Shown piece after piece: positions 1 through 8,370 of a stretch of 64,000 nucleotides of DNA. The notes beneath the pieces were generated by a model that did not search any database, was not told the origin of the DNA, and saw only the letters and a list, made by a program, of their open reading frames with translations. How positions within the stretch are numbered: position 1 is the stretch's first letter; each line of letters begins with the position of its first letter. The stretch comes from Hyphomicrobiaceae bacterium (GTDB taxonomy: Bacteria > Pseudomonadota > Alphaproteobacteria > Rhizobiales > Hyphomicrobiaceae). The position numbers and the translations under genes are program-made. The stretch covers positions 558,001-622,000 of the forward strand of contig JALHMB010000002.1 of NCBI GenBank assembly GCA_022844275.1, written 5' to 3'.

Positions 1-657
1 GCCGATGACACCATAGGCGACCGCCAGCAGAACCATGTAGGCTGGTATGTAGAACTGATTGTTGCCGATGGTCAGAGTGTACGCGCCGCCGACGGACCAG
101 AGAATGGAGATGAACGCGGCCGCCGAGATGATGGCCGTGACGAGGCCGATGCCGAGATCAACGAGGGGTTCGCTCGCCCAGCGCGAGTCGTCGGCAATGC
201 GGTACTCGGGGTTGGCTGGCTGCGTGCCGGATTGGGCGAGATGATAGAAACGCCGACGGCCGAGCCAGCGCGAGACGACCTCGCCGACGATCCAGGCGCG
301 CCAATGCACCTGCAGGCGCTCCCGCGTCAGTACGATGCCGACGCCAATGGCAGCCATCGACGCGATGATGGCGAAAAAGACGAGCACCGACTCCCAGAGC
401 GCGAGCGCGTCGCGGGCATCGAGCGCGTCGAAGAACCACCGCGTCCAATGATTGAGCGCGACCGTGGCCGTGGTGCTGAGCAGGAGGCAGATACCGAGCG
501 CGGCGGTCAGGCCCCAGGCGCGGCGCGCGCCCTCGCCCTGCCAGAAGCCGGTCGCAAAGCGACCGAAGGCGCGGATGACGCGCCAGTTCAGGTCGAGGTT
601 CGGCGCGGCCGGCGCGGAACTGGATGCGTCGGGAGTGTCGCCGCTGGACGCCGTCAT
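1..657 (-). CDS. ABC transporter permease/ATP-binding protein (BacA/YddA-like), N-terminal part
   Basis: Open frame from ATG at 657 that runs off the left edge, giving 219 residues of the membrane half of a fused permease/ATPase transporter. Visible are hydrophobic helices near residues 47-63, 87-105 and 175-190, and the segment RIADDSRWASEPLVDLGIGL. That matches the cytoplasmic loop of the SbmA/BacA/YddA group, where an R-I-x-x-D motif precedes the next helix. Members of this family move peptides, vitamin B12 or long-chain fatty acids across the inner membrane. The ATPase domain lies outside the window, so the substrate cannot be judged. It is transcribed away from the TonB gene side with 270 bases between them. 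Confidence 0.75.
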   Translation of the reverse strand, partial: MTASSGDTPDASSSAPAAPNLDLNWRVIRAFGRFATGFWQGEGARRAWGLTAALGICLLLSTTATVALNHWTRWFFDALDARDALALWESVLVFFAIIASMAAIGVGIVLTRERLQVHWRAWIVGEVVSRWLGRRRFYHLAQSGTQPANPEYRIADDSRWASEPLVDLGIGLVTAIISAAAFISILWSVGGAYTLTIGNNQFYIPAYMVLLAVAYGVIG

Positions 658-927
658 TTGGGGATGCCCGTTCGTCCCTTGTGTGCCCTGCCGGGCGCCT
701 CTAATGCGGAACTGGGAGACGATGCGGCAGTGATGCTGCGTCCCAGCCTATTGGATCGTCGTTCAACCCAGGTGTCACGCGCCCGGCGTTCGGCGTGACG
801 TCGGCTGGTGCTCGTTGGAAGTTCAGGGTGCCGCCTTCACGAGCCCGTGAAGTGTAATGGCCGACCGTGGCAAAAGCGAGGGCGCTGCTTTCGCAGCGCA
901 GCATAGGTTGCCGCGCCAGCGCGCGGG

Positions 928-2100
928 TCATTGAAAGCGGATGGGGGCGATGTAGGCGCGCTGGTCAGCGGTAAGGCCTGGTGGCGGTGGTGGGAAAGCG
1001 GCCAGCCGAATGAGAAGGAGGGCAGCGTCGTCGAGCTGCGGACGGCCGCTCGACTTCACGATCTCTGCTTTGACGAGCGCGCCACGGTCGTCGAGCGTGA
1101 GCCTGACAACGACGGTGCCTTTGGCCTGGAGGGCGGAGGCGCGCGCTTTGGCATCACGCTGATCGACAGCGAGCAAGGCGGATTGGACGGCGACGCCATA
1201 GGCGTGGATGTCCCCGGGGCTTGCGGCTGCGCCAGCCGCCCGTACCGCCTGATCCGGCGCCGTCCCATGAGAAGCGTCACCGCCAGCAGCGACGGCGGCG
1301 GGCGACGGGGGCGTCGGAACTACCTCCTCTGGCTTGTCCTCAATCGTTTTCTCGGGAGGCGCAGGAGCAGGGGGCGGCTCGACGACGGCGAGCTTGGTTT
1401 CCTCCGGCGGCTTTGGTGGGCTCGTGATCCGGGGAGCCTCTTCCGGCGCTGCTACGGGCGCCCCTTCCAAGGGTGCCGCAAGCTTCGGACCGAGTTCAGC
1501 CTCGTCGGGGCGTGGCTGCTCATTCGGGGTCTCCTGATACGCGGCCTTTTCCGGGGCTGGTGCGCTCGGTGTGCTGTCCTCGCCGGGGTTGGGAGCAATG
1601 TTTGATGGGGCTGCCTGTGCGGCTTCGTCCGCGGGCTGGCGCGTGGCGATGGCGCTTGCGGGGACGATCGACACGCTGATCGCGTCTAATTCCGTGCCAC
1701 CATAGCCGAACTCGACGGGGGGCGTCGAGACGAGTGCCAGCAGCACGGCAACGTGTGCGCCACACGCCGCGATGACGGAAGCCGTGTGGCGGATGGGATG
1801 GCGCACCACGATGGCGGGTGCGCGCGCGGGATCGCCAGGTGGCAGCGTCAGCGGAATTTCCGCGCGGTCGGCCGATGCAGCAACGCCAGACGCCGGCTGG
1901 CGGTCGGGATCCAGAAGCAGGGGCGTCGTCGCGCCAGCGACTTCCGCGAGCACATCTTCAGAGCGCGTCGGACGGGTGTCGCCGAGCGGTGGCAGCGGCG
2001 GCAATGGCGAGCCGTCGGACATCTCGGGCGACCGTGCGCGTATCAATCCCTGCTCTCCAACATGTTCGGCTGCGCCAATCAAGAGGCGCGGCCGCCCCAT
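928..2100 (-). CDS. Energy transducer TonB
   Basis: A 390-residue TonB-type protein that would couple the inner-membrane proton-motive force to outer-membrane receptors. It has a long cytoplasmic N-terminus, one membrane anchor near residues 106-126, a proline/glutamate-rich spacer from about 150 to 290 that spans the periplasm, and a C-terminal TonB domain (VVVRLTLDDRGALVKAEIVK, then SSGRPQLDDAAL). It is divergent from the TonB-dependent receptor at 2288, with Zur-like boxes between them, so it is probably dedicated to that receptor. No exbB or exbD is present in the window. The start is uncertain: ATG at 2022 is an alternative giving 364 residues, and neither start has a clear ribosome-binding site. 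Confidence 0.8.
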   Translation of the reverse strand: MGRPRLLIGAAEHVGEQGLIRARSPEMSDGSPLPPLPPLGDTRPTRSEDVLAEVAGATTPLLLDPDRQPASGVAASADRAEIPLTLPPGDPARAPAIVVRHPIRHTASVIAACGAHVAVLLALVSTPPVEFGYGGTELDAISVSIVPASAIATRQPADEAAQAAPSNIAPNPGEDSTPSAPAPEKAAYQETPNEQPRPDEAELGPKLAAPLEGAPVAAPEEAPRITSPPKPPEETKLAVVEPPPAPAPPEKTIEDKPEEVVPTPPSPAAVAAGGDASHGTAPDQAVRAAGAAASPGDIHAYGVAVQSALLAVDQRDAKARASALQAKGTVVVRLTLDDRGALVKAEIVKSSGRPQLDDAALLLIRLAAFPPPPPGLTADQRAYIAPIRFQ

Positions 2101-2234
2101 CGCATCCCATCTGGGAGGCCGCCGGCGCGACTGAAAGGGGCGTGCCCGTCAGGCAACAGGCTTTTGCGAACCTGATGAGCGACCGGTCCAAGTGCCGCTT
2201 GTGGTCTTGCGCAGCTCGAGCCGGCCTCCTAGAC

Positions 2235-2261
2235 GTAACATTATAACTGTAACATTATAGC
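2235..2261. promoter_or_regulatory. Tandem Zur-like operator between tonB and the receptor gene
   Basis: Two direct copies of GTAACATTATA lie at 2235-2245 and 2249-2259, a 14-base period. Each is extended by an A or G and then C into an imperfect palindrome with GT...AC ends. This AT-rich GTNAN...ATAAC pattern resembles alphaproteobacterial Zur boxes and stands out against the GC-rich surroundings. The second copy ends 27 bases before the receptor start. The position fits a shared operator for the divergent tonB and receptor genes. Assignment to Zur is by resemblance and by the ZnuD-like receptor; a different metalloregulator is possible. Confidence 0.55.
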
Positions 2262-2287
2262 GTACCAGCGAGAGGTGGGGACGGGGA

Positions 2288-4480
2288 ATGATGGGTAGTT
2301 TGATCAGAGGTTCTGCATGGGCGGGAGCGGTGCTCGCGCTGAGCCTGGCGCTCGTTGAGCGAGCCGAGGCTCAGATCCAGCTTCCAGGCATCGTCGTTAC
2401 TGCGCCGAGCCCGGTTCAGCGCCAGCGCCCTCGTCCAGCGCGCACGCAGCAACCGGCGGTCGCAGCCGCTCCGGTCCAGCCGGTGGAGGCACCGGCGCCT
2501 TTACCTGGGACACTTCTCGTAGACGAGGACGCCTTTGTCCCGGTCACGATCATGAGCGAGCGGGAGATCGAAGCTCGCACCGTTTCCAATATCGGCGATG
2601 TCACGGCGCAGAAACCCGGCGTGGCGGCTTCGACGTTCGCACCGGGAGCGAGCCGACCGATCATTCGTGGCCTGGACAACTATCGGGTGCGTATCCAGGA
2701 GAATGGGATTGGCTCGCATGACGTCTCGGCGTTGTCCGAGGATCATGCCGTGCCCATCGATCCCTTCTCGGCCGAACGCATCGAGATCATCCGCGGGCCG
2801 GCAACGTTGCGCTACGGCTCGAACGCCATCGGTGGCGTCGTCGATGTCTCAAACGATCGCATTCCGCAGTCAATGCCCAAGGATGGTTTCAGTGCCGTGC
2901 TCAAGGGCGGCCTGAACTCCGTTGATAGCGGCCATGACGGCGGATTCAAGGTCATGGCAGGCGCCGGCAACATCGTCCTCTATGCCGATGCTTTCCGGCG
3001 CCAGACTGAGGACTACAGGACGCCGCACGGGCGCCAGGCCAACTCCTTCGTCGATAGCTCGGGATACTCGCTCGGCGCATCGATCGTCGGCGAGAGCGGT
3101 TTCGTCGGCGTCTCCTATACGCGCTTCAGCAGCCTCTACGGCATTCCCGGCGAGGAGGCGGAAGACCATCGCCCTCGTATCGACCTTGAGCAGGAGAAGA
3201 TCCAATCGCGTGGCGAGTGGCGCGTGAACGACTATGGCATCGAAGCCATCCGCTATTGGTTCGGCAACACACGATATGGCCACAACGAGGTTGTGTTCGA
3301 AGAGGACGAAGGGCACGATATTATCGGCACGCGGTTTACCAATCGTGAGAATGAGGCCCGACTCGAGATCCAGCATCTTCCGGTGAACACTCGGATGGGT
3401 GAGCTGCGCGGCGCCGTGGGTGTGCAGTGGGGCAACAAGCGTGTCCGAGGCTTTGGTGTCGATGAGCCGGTCGACGGCCTCTTGGACCCGGCAGCCCGCT
3501 CCGAAAGCGTCGCAGCGTTTCTTTTCGAGGAGCTTCAGCTGACGCGTGCGCTCCGCTTCCAGGCTGCGGGCCGCATCGAAAGCACGCGTAGCAAGGGGAC
3601 CGGCGTCGACTTGAGTGATCCGATCGATCCTCTCGTGCCGTTCGGGTCGAGCCACTCGTTTGCACCGAAGAGCGCGAGTCTTGGATTTCTCTACGAGCTG
3701 CCGCTCGGTGTCGTGGCTCGACTTAATGGACAATACTCGGAGCGGGCGCCGGACGTTGCGGAGTTGTTCTCCAAGGGCGTGCATGAAGCGACGGGCACGT
3801 TCGAGATCGGCAATCCGAACCTGAAAATCGAGCAGGCGGAGACCATTGAATTCGGCCTCAAGCGTTCTCGCGGCGCCGTGCGCTTCGATGCAACCGCCTA
3901 CGCGACCCGTTTCCAAAATTTCATCTTCAAGCGCTTTACCGGCGTGGGGTGTGGCGACACCATCGATACCTGCGGCGTCGAGGACGAATTGGACCAGCTC
4001 GTGTTCTCACAGCGCGACGCGACGTTCCGAGGCGTCGAGCTGTCCGCTCAGTGGGATGCCTTCGAGTTCGGTCGCGGCGTGATCGGCTTCGAGGGCCAAT
4101 ACGACTTCGTGAATGCCAAGTTCAGCGGTGGCGGCTATGTCCCGCGCATTCCGCCGCACCGTCTGGGCGCCGGCATCTACTATCGCGACGCGAATTGGCT
4201 CGCGCGCGTGTTTGCGCTCCATGCCTTCGATCAGGACAATGTCTCGCTTGAGGACTCCAAGGACACGCCGACCGACGGCTATACACTGCTCAATGCCGAT
4301 CTCTCGTACACGTTCGCGCTGCAGCCCGAGAGCGGGAGGATCTCGCCGCAGATGACGATCGGCCTCAGGGGCGAGAACCTGCTCGACGAGGACGTGCGCA
4401 ACCACGTCTCCTTCAAGAAGGACGAGGTGCTTCAGCCCGGCCGTACGATCCGCCTCTACGGTGTTGTGAGATACAACTGA
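2288..4480 (+). CDS. TonB-dependent outer-membrane receptor (ZnuD-like)
   Basis: A 730-residue receptor, the usual size for the family. It has a signal peptide (about residues 1-28, cleavage after VERAEA), a TonB box-like stretch GIVVTAP just after it, and a plug domain at about 75-190. The plug contains PIIRGLDNYRVRIQENGIGSHD and ERIEIIRGPATLRYGSNAIGG, motifs shared with zinc receptors of the ZnuD group. The beta-barrel ends in a terminal aromatic-X-Asn (VVRYN). An acidic/histidine stretch (HNEVVFEEDEGHD, about residues 332-344) may be a metal-binding extracellular loop. A GAGGTGGGG ribosome-binding site precedes the ATG. Zur-like boxes upstream support zinc uptake, but the substrate is inferred. 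Confidence 0.85.
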   Translation: MMGSLIRGSAWAGAVLALSLALVERAEAQIQLPGIVVTAPSPVQRQRPRPARTQQPAVAAAPVQPVEAPAPLPGTLLVDEDAFVPVTIMSEREIEARTVSNIGDVTAQKPGVAASTFAPGASRPIIRGLDNYRVRIQENGIGSHDVSALSEDHAVPIDPFSAERIEIIRGPATLRYGSNAIGGVVDVSNDRIPQSMPKDGFSAVLKGGLNSVDSGHDGGFKVMAGAGNIVLYADAFRRQTEDYRTPHGRQANSFVDSSGYSLGASIVGESGFVGVSYTRFSSLYGIPGEEAEDHRPRIDLEQEKIQSRGEWRVNDYGIEAIRYWFGNTRYGHNEVVFEEDEGHDIIGTRFTNRENEARLEIQHLPVNTRMGELRGAVGVQWGNKRVRGFGVDEPVDGLLDPAARSESVAAFLFEELQLTRALRFQAAGRIESTRSKGTGVDLSDPIDPLVPFGSSHSFAPKSASLGFLYELPLGVVARLNGQYSERAPDVAELFSKGVHEATGTFEIGNPNLKIEQAETIEFGLKRSRGAVRFDATAYATRFQNFIFKRFTGVGCGDTIDTCGVEDELDQLVFSQRDATFRGVELSAQWDAFEFGRGVIGFEGQYDFVNAKFSGGGYVPRIPPHRLGAGIYYRDANWLARVFALHAFDQDNVSLEDSKDTPTDGYTLLNADLSYTFALQPESGRISPQMTIGLRGENLLDEDVRNHVSFKKDEVLQPGRTIRLYGVVRYN

Positions 4481-4491
4481 GGTTCGGCCCA

Positions 4492-4555
4492 ACAGCATTA
4501 AGAGTGACTTAATGGCTGTCCCCTAGGCTTACGGACGAATTGTTCATTTCGTCCG
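4492..4555 (+). terminator. Two tandem stem-loops after the receptor gene
   Basis: The first hairpin (4492-4519) pairs ACAGC+ATTAAG with CTTAAT+GCTGT around an AGTGA loop, with a single bulged G. The second (4532-4539 with 4548-4555) is a perfect 8-base-pair stem CGGACGAA/TTCGTCCG with an 8-base loop. Neither is followed by a T-run, so this is not a textbook intrinsic terminator. The second hairpin ends 11 bases before the next ATG and may affect translation of the lipoprotein gene instead. Confidence 0.4.
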
Positions 4556-4566
4556 GACATGCCGGG

Positions 4567-5295
4567 ATGCCATTGCCAATCACGGTGACGCGCCAGTGCC
4601 GTCGACTTGCCAGAACCACACTCGCGGCGCTGATCGCAGTCGGCGTGACGGCGTGCGCCGAGGAGCCGCCACCCGAGCGCTACACAGGCGAAGTCGAGCG
4701 CCAGGCGGAGCAGGAGCGCCTGTCGCTCAAGGATACTTGGGACAGGGCGACGACCGTCCATCTCACAGCGCCGCCGGCGGCCAAGACCGCGCACGTCGCT
4801 CCACCGAGGAAAGAGTCCGAGGCCCCCGCTCAGCCTGCGCCGCGGGTGACCGCGCCCGCAGCGCCACCGGTGCCGAAGGCCAAGCGGGCGCCGCCCGACC
4901 TCGCCATCTCCGCACCACCCGTGGCTCGCCCGCCGCCTGCGCCGCCGAAGGCGCTGACCGAGGGCGACCTGCAGCAGGACACCATGCGATGCGGTGTCGG
5001 TGTCGATTGCCTTGCCGCCCTGCGCGCGATGGTGGCCGACCCGAAACAGTCGTGGATGATGCGGGCGCCGACGGCGATGGAGTTCTCGAACGGCACGCGG
5101 CTTTTTGCCTATCGCGCGCTCCGCAAGACGCTCGACTGCGGTAAGCTGCGTTTTGCCGACGCCGAGCTCGCCTGGGCGCTGGACACCTTTAGCCGGGATG
5201 TCGAGGGCATGGACGCTGCCCAGCGCGCTCGCGTTGCCGCACTCGCCGCGGAGGTGCGCACTGAGCTCGATGCCGAGATCAAGCAGCGCTGCTGA
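4567..5295 (+). CDS. Putative lipoprotein, function unknown
   Basis: A protein of 242 residues with a lipoprotein signal (helix TTLAALIAVG, then lipobox VTAC, Cys near residue 26). An acidic linker and a proline/alanine-rich stretch (about 75-135) follow. The C-terminal part of about 100 residues contains CGVGVDCLAALRAM and CGKLRFADAELAW, so four cysteines could form disulfides in the periplasm. I do not recognise the family. It follows the receptor gene in the same direction after two hairpins and may or may not share its transcript. A TTG nine codons upstream (4540) is an alternative start, but it falls in the loop of the second hairpin. Confidence 0.6.
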   Translation: MPLPITVTRQCRRLARTTLAALIAVGVTACAEEPPPERYTGEVERQAEQERLSLKDTWDRATTVHLTAPPAAKTAHVAPPRKESEAPAQPAPRVTAPAAPPVPKAKRAPPDLAISAPPVARPPPAPPKALTEGDLQQDTMRCGVGVDCLAALRAMVADPKQSWMMRAPTAMEFSNGTRLFAYRALRKTLDCGKLRFADAELAWALDTFSRDVEGMDAAQRARVAALAAEVRTELDAEIKQRC

Positions 5296-5327
5296 GGGCG
5301 TGCCGGCTCTCGGTGCGGCCCGCTGGA

Positions 5328-5711
5328 TCAGCTCCGCTCGAGCAGCTCGATGGACACGCCCTCGGGGCCGCGCAGGAAGGCGATCCGCGTACCGGGCCGG
5401 ATCGTGTTCGGCTCCATGGTGAACTCGGCGCCTTTCTTCTTGAGATCGGCGACGACGGCATCGATGCCAGTCACCTCGAGGCCGAAGTGGTCGAGACCTT
5501 GGTAGGGCGTCTTTGGCGGCGACGCGACGCCGTCACCCGCCGTGACCGGTGCGATGAATACGTTGGCGCCGCCGATCTTGAGATCGATGCGGGGCTTGCC
5601 CTGCGGCATGGTGCGGATGATCTCGGCGCCGAACATGCGCTCGTAGAACGCTGCGGTCGCCTCAGGATCAGGGCTGCGCAGGTGAATGTGGTCCCATTTG
5701 AACGTCGCCAT
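5328..5711 (-). CDS. VOC-family (glyoxalase/dioxygenase fold) protein
   Basis: A 127-residue single-unit vicinal-oxygen-chelate protein. It begins WDHIHLRSPDPEATAAFYER, where H is the first likely metal ligand. It continues LDHFGLEVTGIDAVVADLKKKG and ends FLRGPEGVSIELLE, whose glutamate is the usual last ligand. These small proteins bind a divalent metal and act in glyoxal, fosfomycin or dioxygenase-type reactions; the substrate here is unknown. A GGGAGG ribosome-binding site 7 bases upstream supports ATG at 5711 over a longer start at 5834. It converges with the lipoprotein gene, with 32 bases between. Confidence 0.82.
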   Translation of the reverse strand: MATFKWDHIHLRSPDPEATAAFYERMFGAEIIRTMPQGKPRIDLKIGGANVFIAPVTAGDGVASPPKTPYQGLDHFGLEVTGIDAVVADLKKKGAEFTMEPNTIRPGTRIAFLRGPEGVSIELLERS

Positions 5712-5832
5712 GTGCGTGCCTCCCGGATGAGTTCGTTTCTTTGGGGGAGCGTAGCGTGCCATGGGAACCCGGCCAAGCTCTTCACTTCCGTATGAGCCTG
5801 CCGCGAACGCTGTGGAGGCGTGCACCAATAGC

Positions 5833-5860
5833 AAAACGGCGCGCCGGATGGGGCGCGCCG
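5833..5860 (-). terminator. Intrinsic terminator of rlpA
   Basis: A perfect 9-base-pair GC stem (CGGCGCGCC at 5837-5845 with GGCGCGCCG at 5852-5860) and a six-base loop. Read on the minus strand it is followed by TTTT (5833-5836). It lies 27 bases past the rlpA stop codon in the right orientation. Confidence 0.75.
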
Positions 5861-5887
5861 CTGCCTGTCAGTTGGCGAGACCCGGGT

Positions 5888-6499
5888 TCAGCGCCCGAGA
5901 ACCTCCATGCGCACGCGCGCAATGCCCTGTCCGTGCATCCCGATGACGCCGGCAGCAGCCTTCGAGAGATCGATAATCCGGCCCTTGATGTAGGGCCCGC
6001 GGTCATTGATGCTCACCACGACCGAGCGGCCATTGCCGGCGTGCGTGACGCGCACCTTCGTGCCAAAGGGCAGCGTCTTGTGAGCCGCGGTCATGGCATT
6101 CGGATTGAACCAGCCGCCAGAAGCGACGCGCTGGGGCTGCCAATAGTACGACGCAATGCCGTGGCTGCCGCCGCCACCACTCCAGCTCGAGCCGGTGTCA
6201 TTGCCGAGCGAGGCGAGCCTCGCGCCGCGGCGCGAGGCACGACGCGTCTGCCGCGGCTCGTCGTCATCACGTATACGACGCGCCGTGCGGTTCTTGCGCC
6301 GCTCCTGGCGCTCGACCCGCTGCGATGGACGCGCGTCGATGGCACCGAGATTGGAACGACGGTAGGAGTTGACCGAGACGCTGTCGCGATATTCGCTACG
6401 GCCCCCGAAACTATAAACGCTATCTGCTGAAGCTGGTGCTGCACTCAGCACAGCCATGGTCATGCCGATCGCGATCGGCAGAACTCGCAGAATACGCAT
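5888..6499 (-). CDS. rlpA: RlpA-family septal lytic transglycosylase-like protein
   Basis: A 203-residue exported protein with a signal peptide (ILRVLPIAIGMTMAVLSAAP, cleavage after ASA). A basic, arginine-rich linker (about 50-90) follows, then a C-terminal double-psi beta-barrel: ASGGWFNPNAMTAAHKTLPF, GTKVRVTHAGNGRSVVVSIN, DRGPYIKGRIIDLSKAAA. The conserved DRGPY and the HKTLPFGT stretch are hallmarks of RlpA, which cuts glycan strands lacking stem peptides at the division septum. There is no C-terminal SPOR domain, as in the short alphaproteobacterial forms. A GGAGG sequence just upstream of ATG 6499 fixes the start, and a strong terminator follows. Confidence 0.85.
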   Translation of the reverse strand: MRILRVLPIAIGMTMAVLSAAPASADSVYSFGGRSEYRDSVSVNSYRRSNLGAIDARPSQRVERQERRKNRTARRIRDDDEPRQTRRASRRGARLASLGNDTGSSWSGGGGSHGIASYYWQPQRVASGGWFNPNAMTAAHKTLPFGTKVRVTHAGNGRSVVVSINDRGPYIKGRIIDLSKAAAGVIGMHGQGIARVRMEVLGR

Positions 6500-6921
6500 G
6501 CGACCTCCGGTATTCTGAAGGGCGATTTGGGCTGCAGGACGCAGTCCCTCGGTGGAGGCTGGCACGCGCAAGGCACCGGAACCCGAAGGTGAGCCGCTCA
6601 GAGGCGACTACCGCATTGCATCCGGACTTCGGTGCTGTGCTCCCTCTCTCGGACCGCCAGATGGTCCCCCATCGCCGGCTGACAAGTCGCGGGAATTGCT
6701 TTGCCCCGCGTCTCTGGCTCCTGAACACAAGCAGGGGAGGGGTGCAGCGTCAACCGCGACGTGTGAATTCGATTCAACAGATGATTGAATTTGGCCACAT
6801 TTCCTGCGTCTCGAAGTCGCAATACGGGGCATTCACCATTTGCGAAATGCTGGGCAAACAGCAGGTTATGGCTCGTCGGACCATAAGGCCCGGCGGGAAT
6901 GTGTCCAAAAGTGGGGTGAAA
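6500..6921. other. Non-coding gap of 422 bases
   Basis: It lies between the Nudix stop and the rlpA start, both minus-strand genes. It is less GC-rich than its surroundings around 6770-6900. It holds a short inverted repeat, ATTCAA/TTGAAT, centred near 6780, probably part of the rlpA upstream region. No convincing protein-coding or RNA gene was found; the small frames here lack family features or good starts. Confidence 0.4.
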
Positions 6922-7746
6922 TCAGGAGCTTGGCGCGGCGAGGTGTAGCATCTCCCGGCGGAAGGTGCCGTGACGATTAAAGTAATACGGAATAGGTACG
7001 CTCGCATCATCGAGCGTGCGCTTGGCGATGCGTTCGGCGAGATCCTCGAGGATCACGCGCGTGATCGGCGGCAGATCGAGATCACGGGCTTCGGCGAGCG
7101 TCATCCAGACGAGCCCCGAGAGTTCGCCGTCGTTGTGGTCCGTGCTCTTGGTGATGTCCGAGGCTTTCACGCAGAAGAAGCGCGTATCGAAGCGGCGCGG
7201 GCGGCCAGGTGGCGTGATGGCGCGCGCGAGAAACGTAAGCGGTGCGAGATCGGGCATGAAACCGTGTGCCTGGAACTGGCGCCACGTCTTGGCTGTGGGA
7301 CTCTCGAGCGAAGGGTTCTCTACGGGCGGGCTGAGCACGGCGGAGGATGCCGCTGCGGCGCCGCCGATGATGATGCCGGCTTCCTCGAAGGTCTCGCGCA
7401 CTGCCGTCATGGCGAGGCCACGCGCGCGGGCAGGACTTGGATGGCCCTTCATGTCGAGCATGAGCTTATCGGCTTCGCTCTGCCGCAACTCGCGCGCCGC
7501 CGTCATGATCTTGTCGTCGGCATCGAGGCGGCCGCCCGGAAACACGTACTTGCCGGGCATGAATTTGAGATCGTCGCGGCGCTTGCCGAGCAGGATGCGG
7601 GGTGCTGAACCTTCGCTGTCGATGATGATCAGCGTTGCGGCATCGCGCGGCTTGAGGGTTGGCGCCGCGGACTTAGCGCCGGACGTGGCCGTCTTGGCAG
7701 CGGCACGCTCGGCGACGAGAGCCTTGAAGGACTCGTTCTCGCTCAA
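6922..7746 (-). CDS. Nudix hydrolase
   Basis: A 274-residue enzyme expected to cleave nucleoside diphosphates linked to another group. After a variable N-terminus comes the strand AATLIIIDSEGSAPRILLGK, then KYVFPGGRLD. A roughly 35-residue insertion separates this from the catalytic helix GLAMTAVRETFEEAGIIIGG, which carries the REXXEE core of the Nudix box. Insertions before the REXXEEXG helix are typical of the NUDT19-like CoA-diphosphatase group, so a CoA or NADH substrate is plausible but not shown. The TTG start at 7746 overlaps the stop of the DUF983 gene, implying translational coupling. Confidence 0.82.
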   Translation of the reverse strand: MSENESFKALVAERAAAKTATSGAKSAAPTLKPRDAATLIIIDSEGSAPRILLGKRRDDLKFMPGKYVFPGGRLDADDKIMTAARELRQSEADKLMLDMKGHPSPARARGLAMTAVRETFEEAGIIIGGAAAASSAVLSPPVENPSLESPTAKTWRQFQAHGFMPDLAPLTFLARAITPPGRPRRFDTRFFCVKASDITKSTDHNDGELSGLVWMTLAEARDLDLPPITRVILEDLAERIAKRTLDDASVPIPYYFNRHGTFRREMLHLAAPSS

Positions 7747-8210
7747 CGCCGTGCTCCGGCATCGGCTGCGGCGGCTACGGGCTCGGGTTCGTGCTCATCG
7801 TCCACGCCGCCGAAACCGTGCATACGCTTCGACCATTGCAGGCCGATGAGCGCGCCTTTTACCGCGGGCAGCATGGTGAGGCAGAGGATTAGCGTCAGCG
7901 GCAGCCACAGGGCCATGTGGATCCATGTCGCCGGCGAGAACGCACGCTCCATTATGAGGGCGCCGGCAATCACGATGTGCCCGACAATCGAGATCGTGAA
8001 GTAGGCCGGCGCGTCATCCGCGCGCTGGTGATAGAGCTCTTCGCCGCAGTGATCGCATTTATCTGCAACCTTCAGATACGCGCGATAGAGATGTCCTTCG
8101 CCGCAATTGGGGCACTTGCCGATGGTGCCGCGCCATATGGCCTGAGCCGTGTCGCGGGGTGCGAGCGGATCGGCAGAGCGTATCGAAGAATGATGATGCG
8201 TGTGGGTCAC
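7743..8210 (-). CDS. DUF983 membrane protein with zinc-ribbon motif
   Basis: A 155-residue protein with a histidine-rich N-terminus and two CxxC pairs (KCPNCGEG and KCDHCGEE, about residues 32-57) that look like a zinc ribbon. Two hydrophobic helices (AYFTISIVGHIVIAGALIME and WIHMALWLPLTLILCLTMLP) follow. This is the DUF983 family, whose function is unknown. In Rhizobiales it usually sits, as here, between rnr and a Nudix gene. Its stop codon overlaps the Nudix start. Confidence 0.85.
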   Translation of the reverse strand: MTHTHHHSSIRSADPLAPRDTAQAIWRGTIGKCPNCGEGHLYRAYLKVADKCDHCGEELYHQRADDAPAYFTISIVGHIVIAGALIMERAFSPATWIHMALWLPLTLILCLTMLPAVKGALIGLQWSKRMHGFGGVDDEHEPEPVAAAADAGARR

Positions 8211-8370
8211 GGTTGCGCTTCCCTCTGGCGATCTGCGGCAGCAGCGCTGCCCGGACTGTCAGCATATCGCCTACCGTCGAGATAGTAGCTAAGCGCCCTG
8301 AGGTCCATGGTGCAAACTGCATGGCGGGTGCGGCACGCGCGCACGCGCATTGGCTAAATCTATAGCGTTG

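Noticed and set aside
232-798. A 188-residue plus-strand frame at the left edge
   Set aside because: It overlaps the ABC transporter frame on the other strand, which has proper membrane helices and a family motif.
774-799. Inverted repeat GTCACGC/GCGTGAC as terminator of the tonB gene
   Set aside because: It lies about 130 bases past the stop, its loop is long (13 bases or so) and no T-run follows; too weak to call.
2870-3916. A 348-residue minus-strand frame inside the receptor gene
   Set aside because: It lies wholly antisense to a well-supported TonB-dependent receptor and shows no motif of its own.
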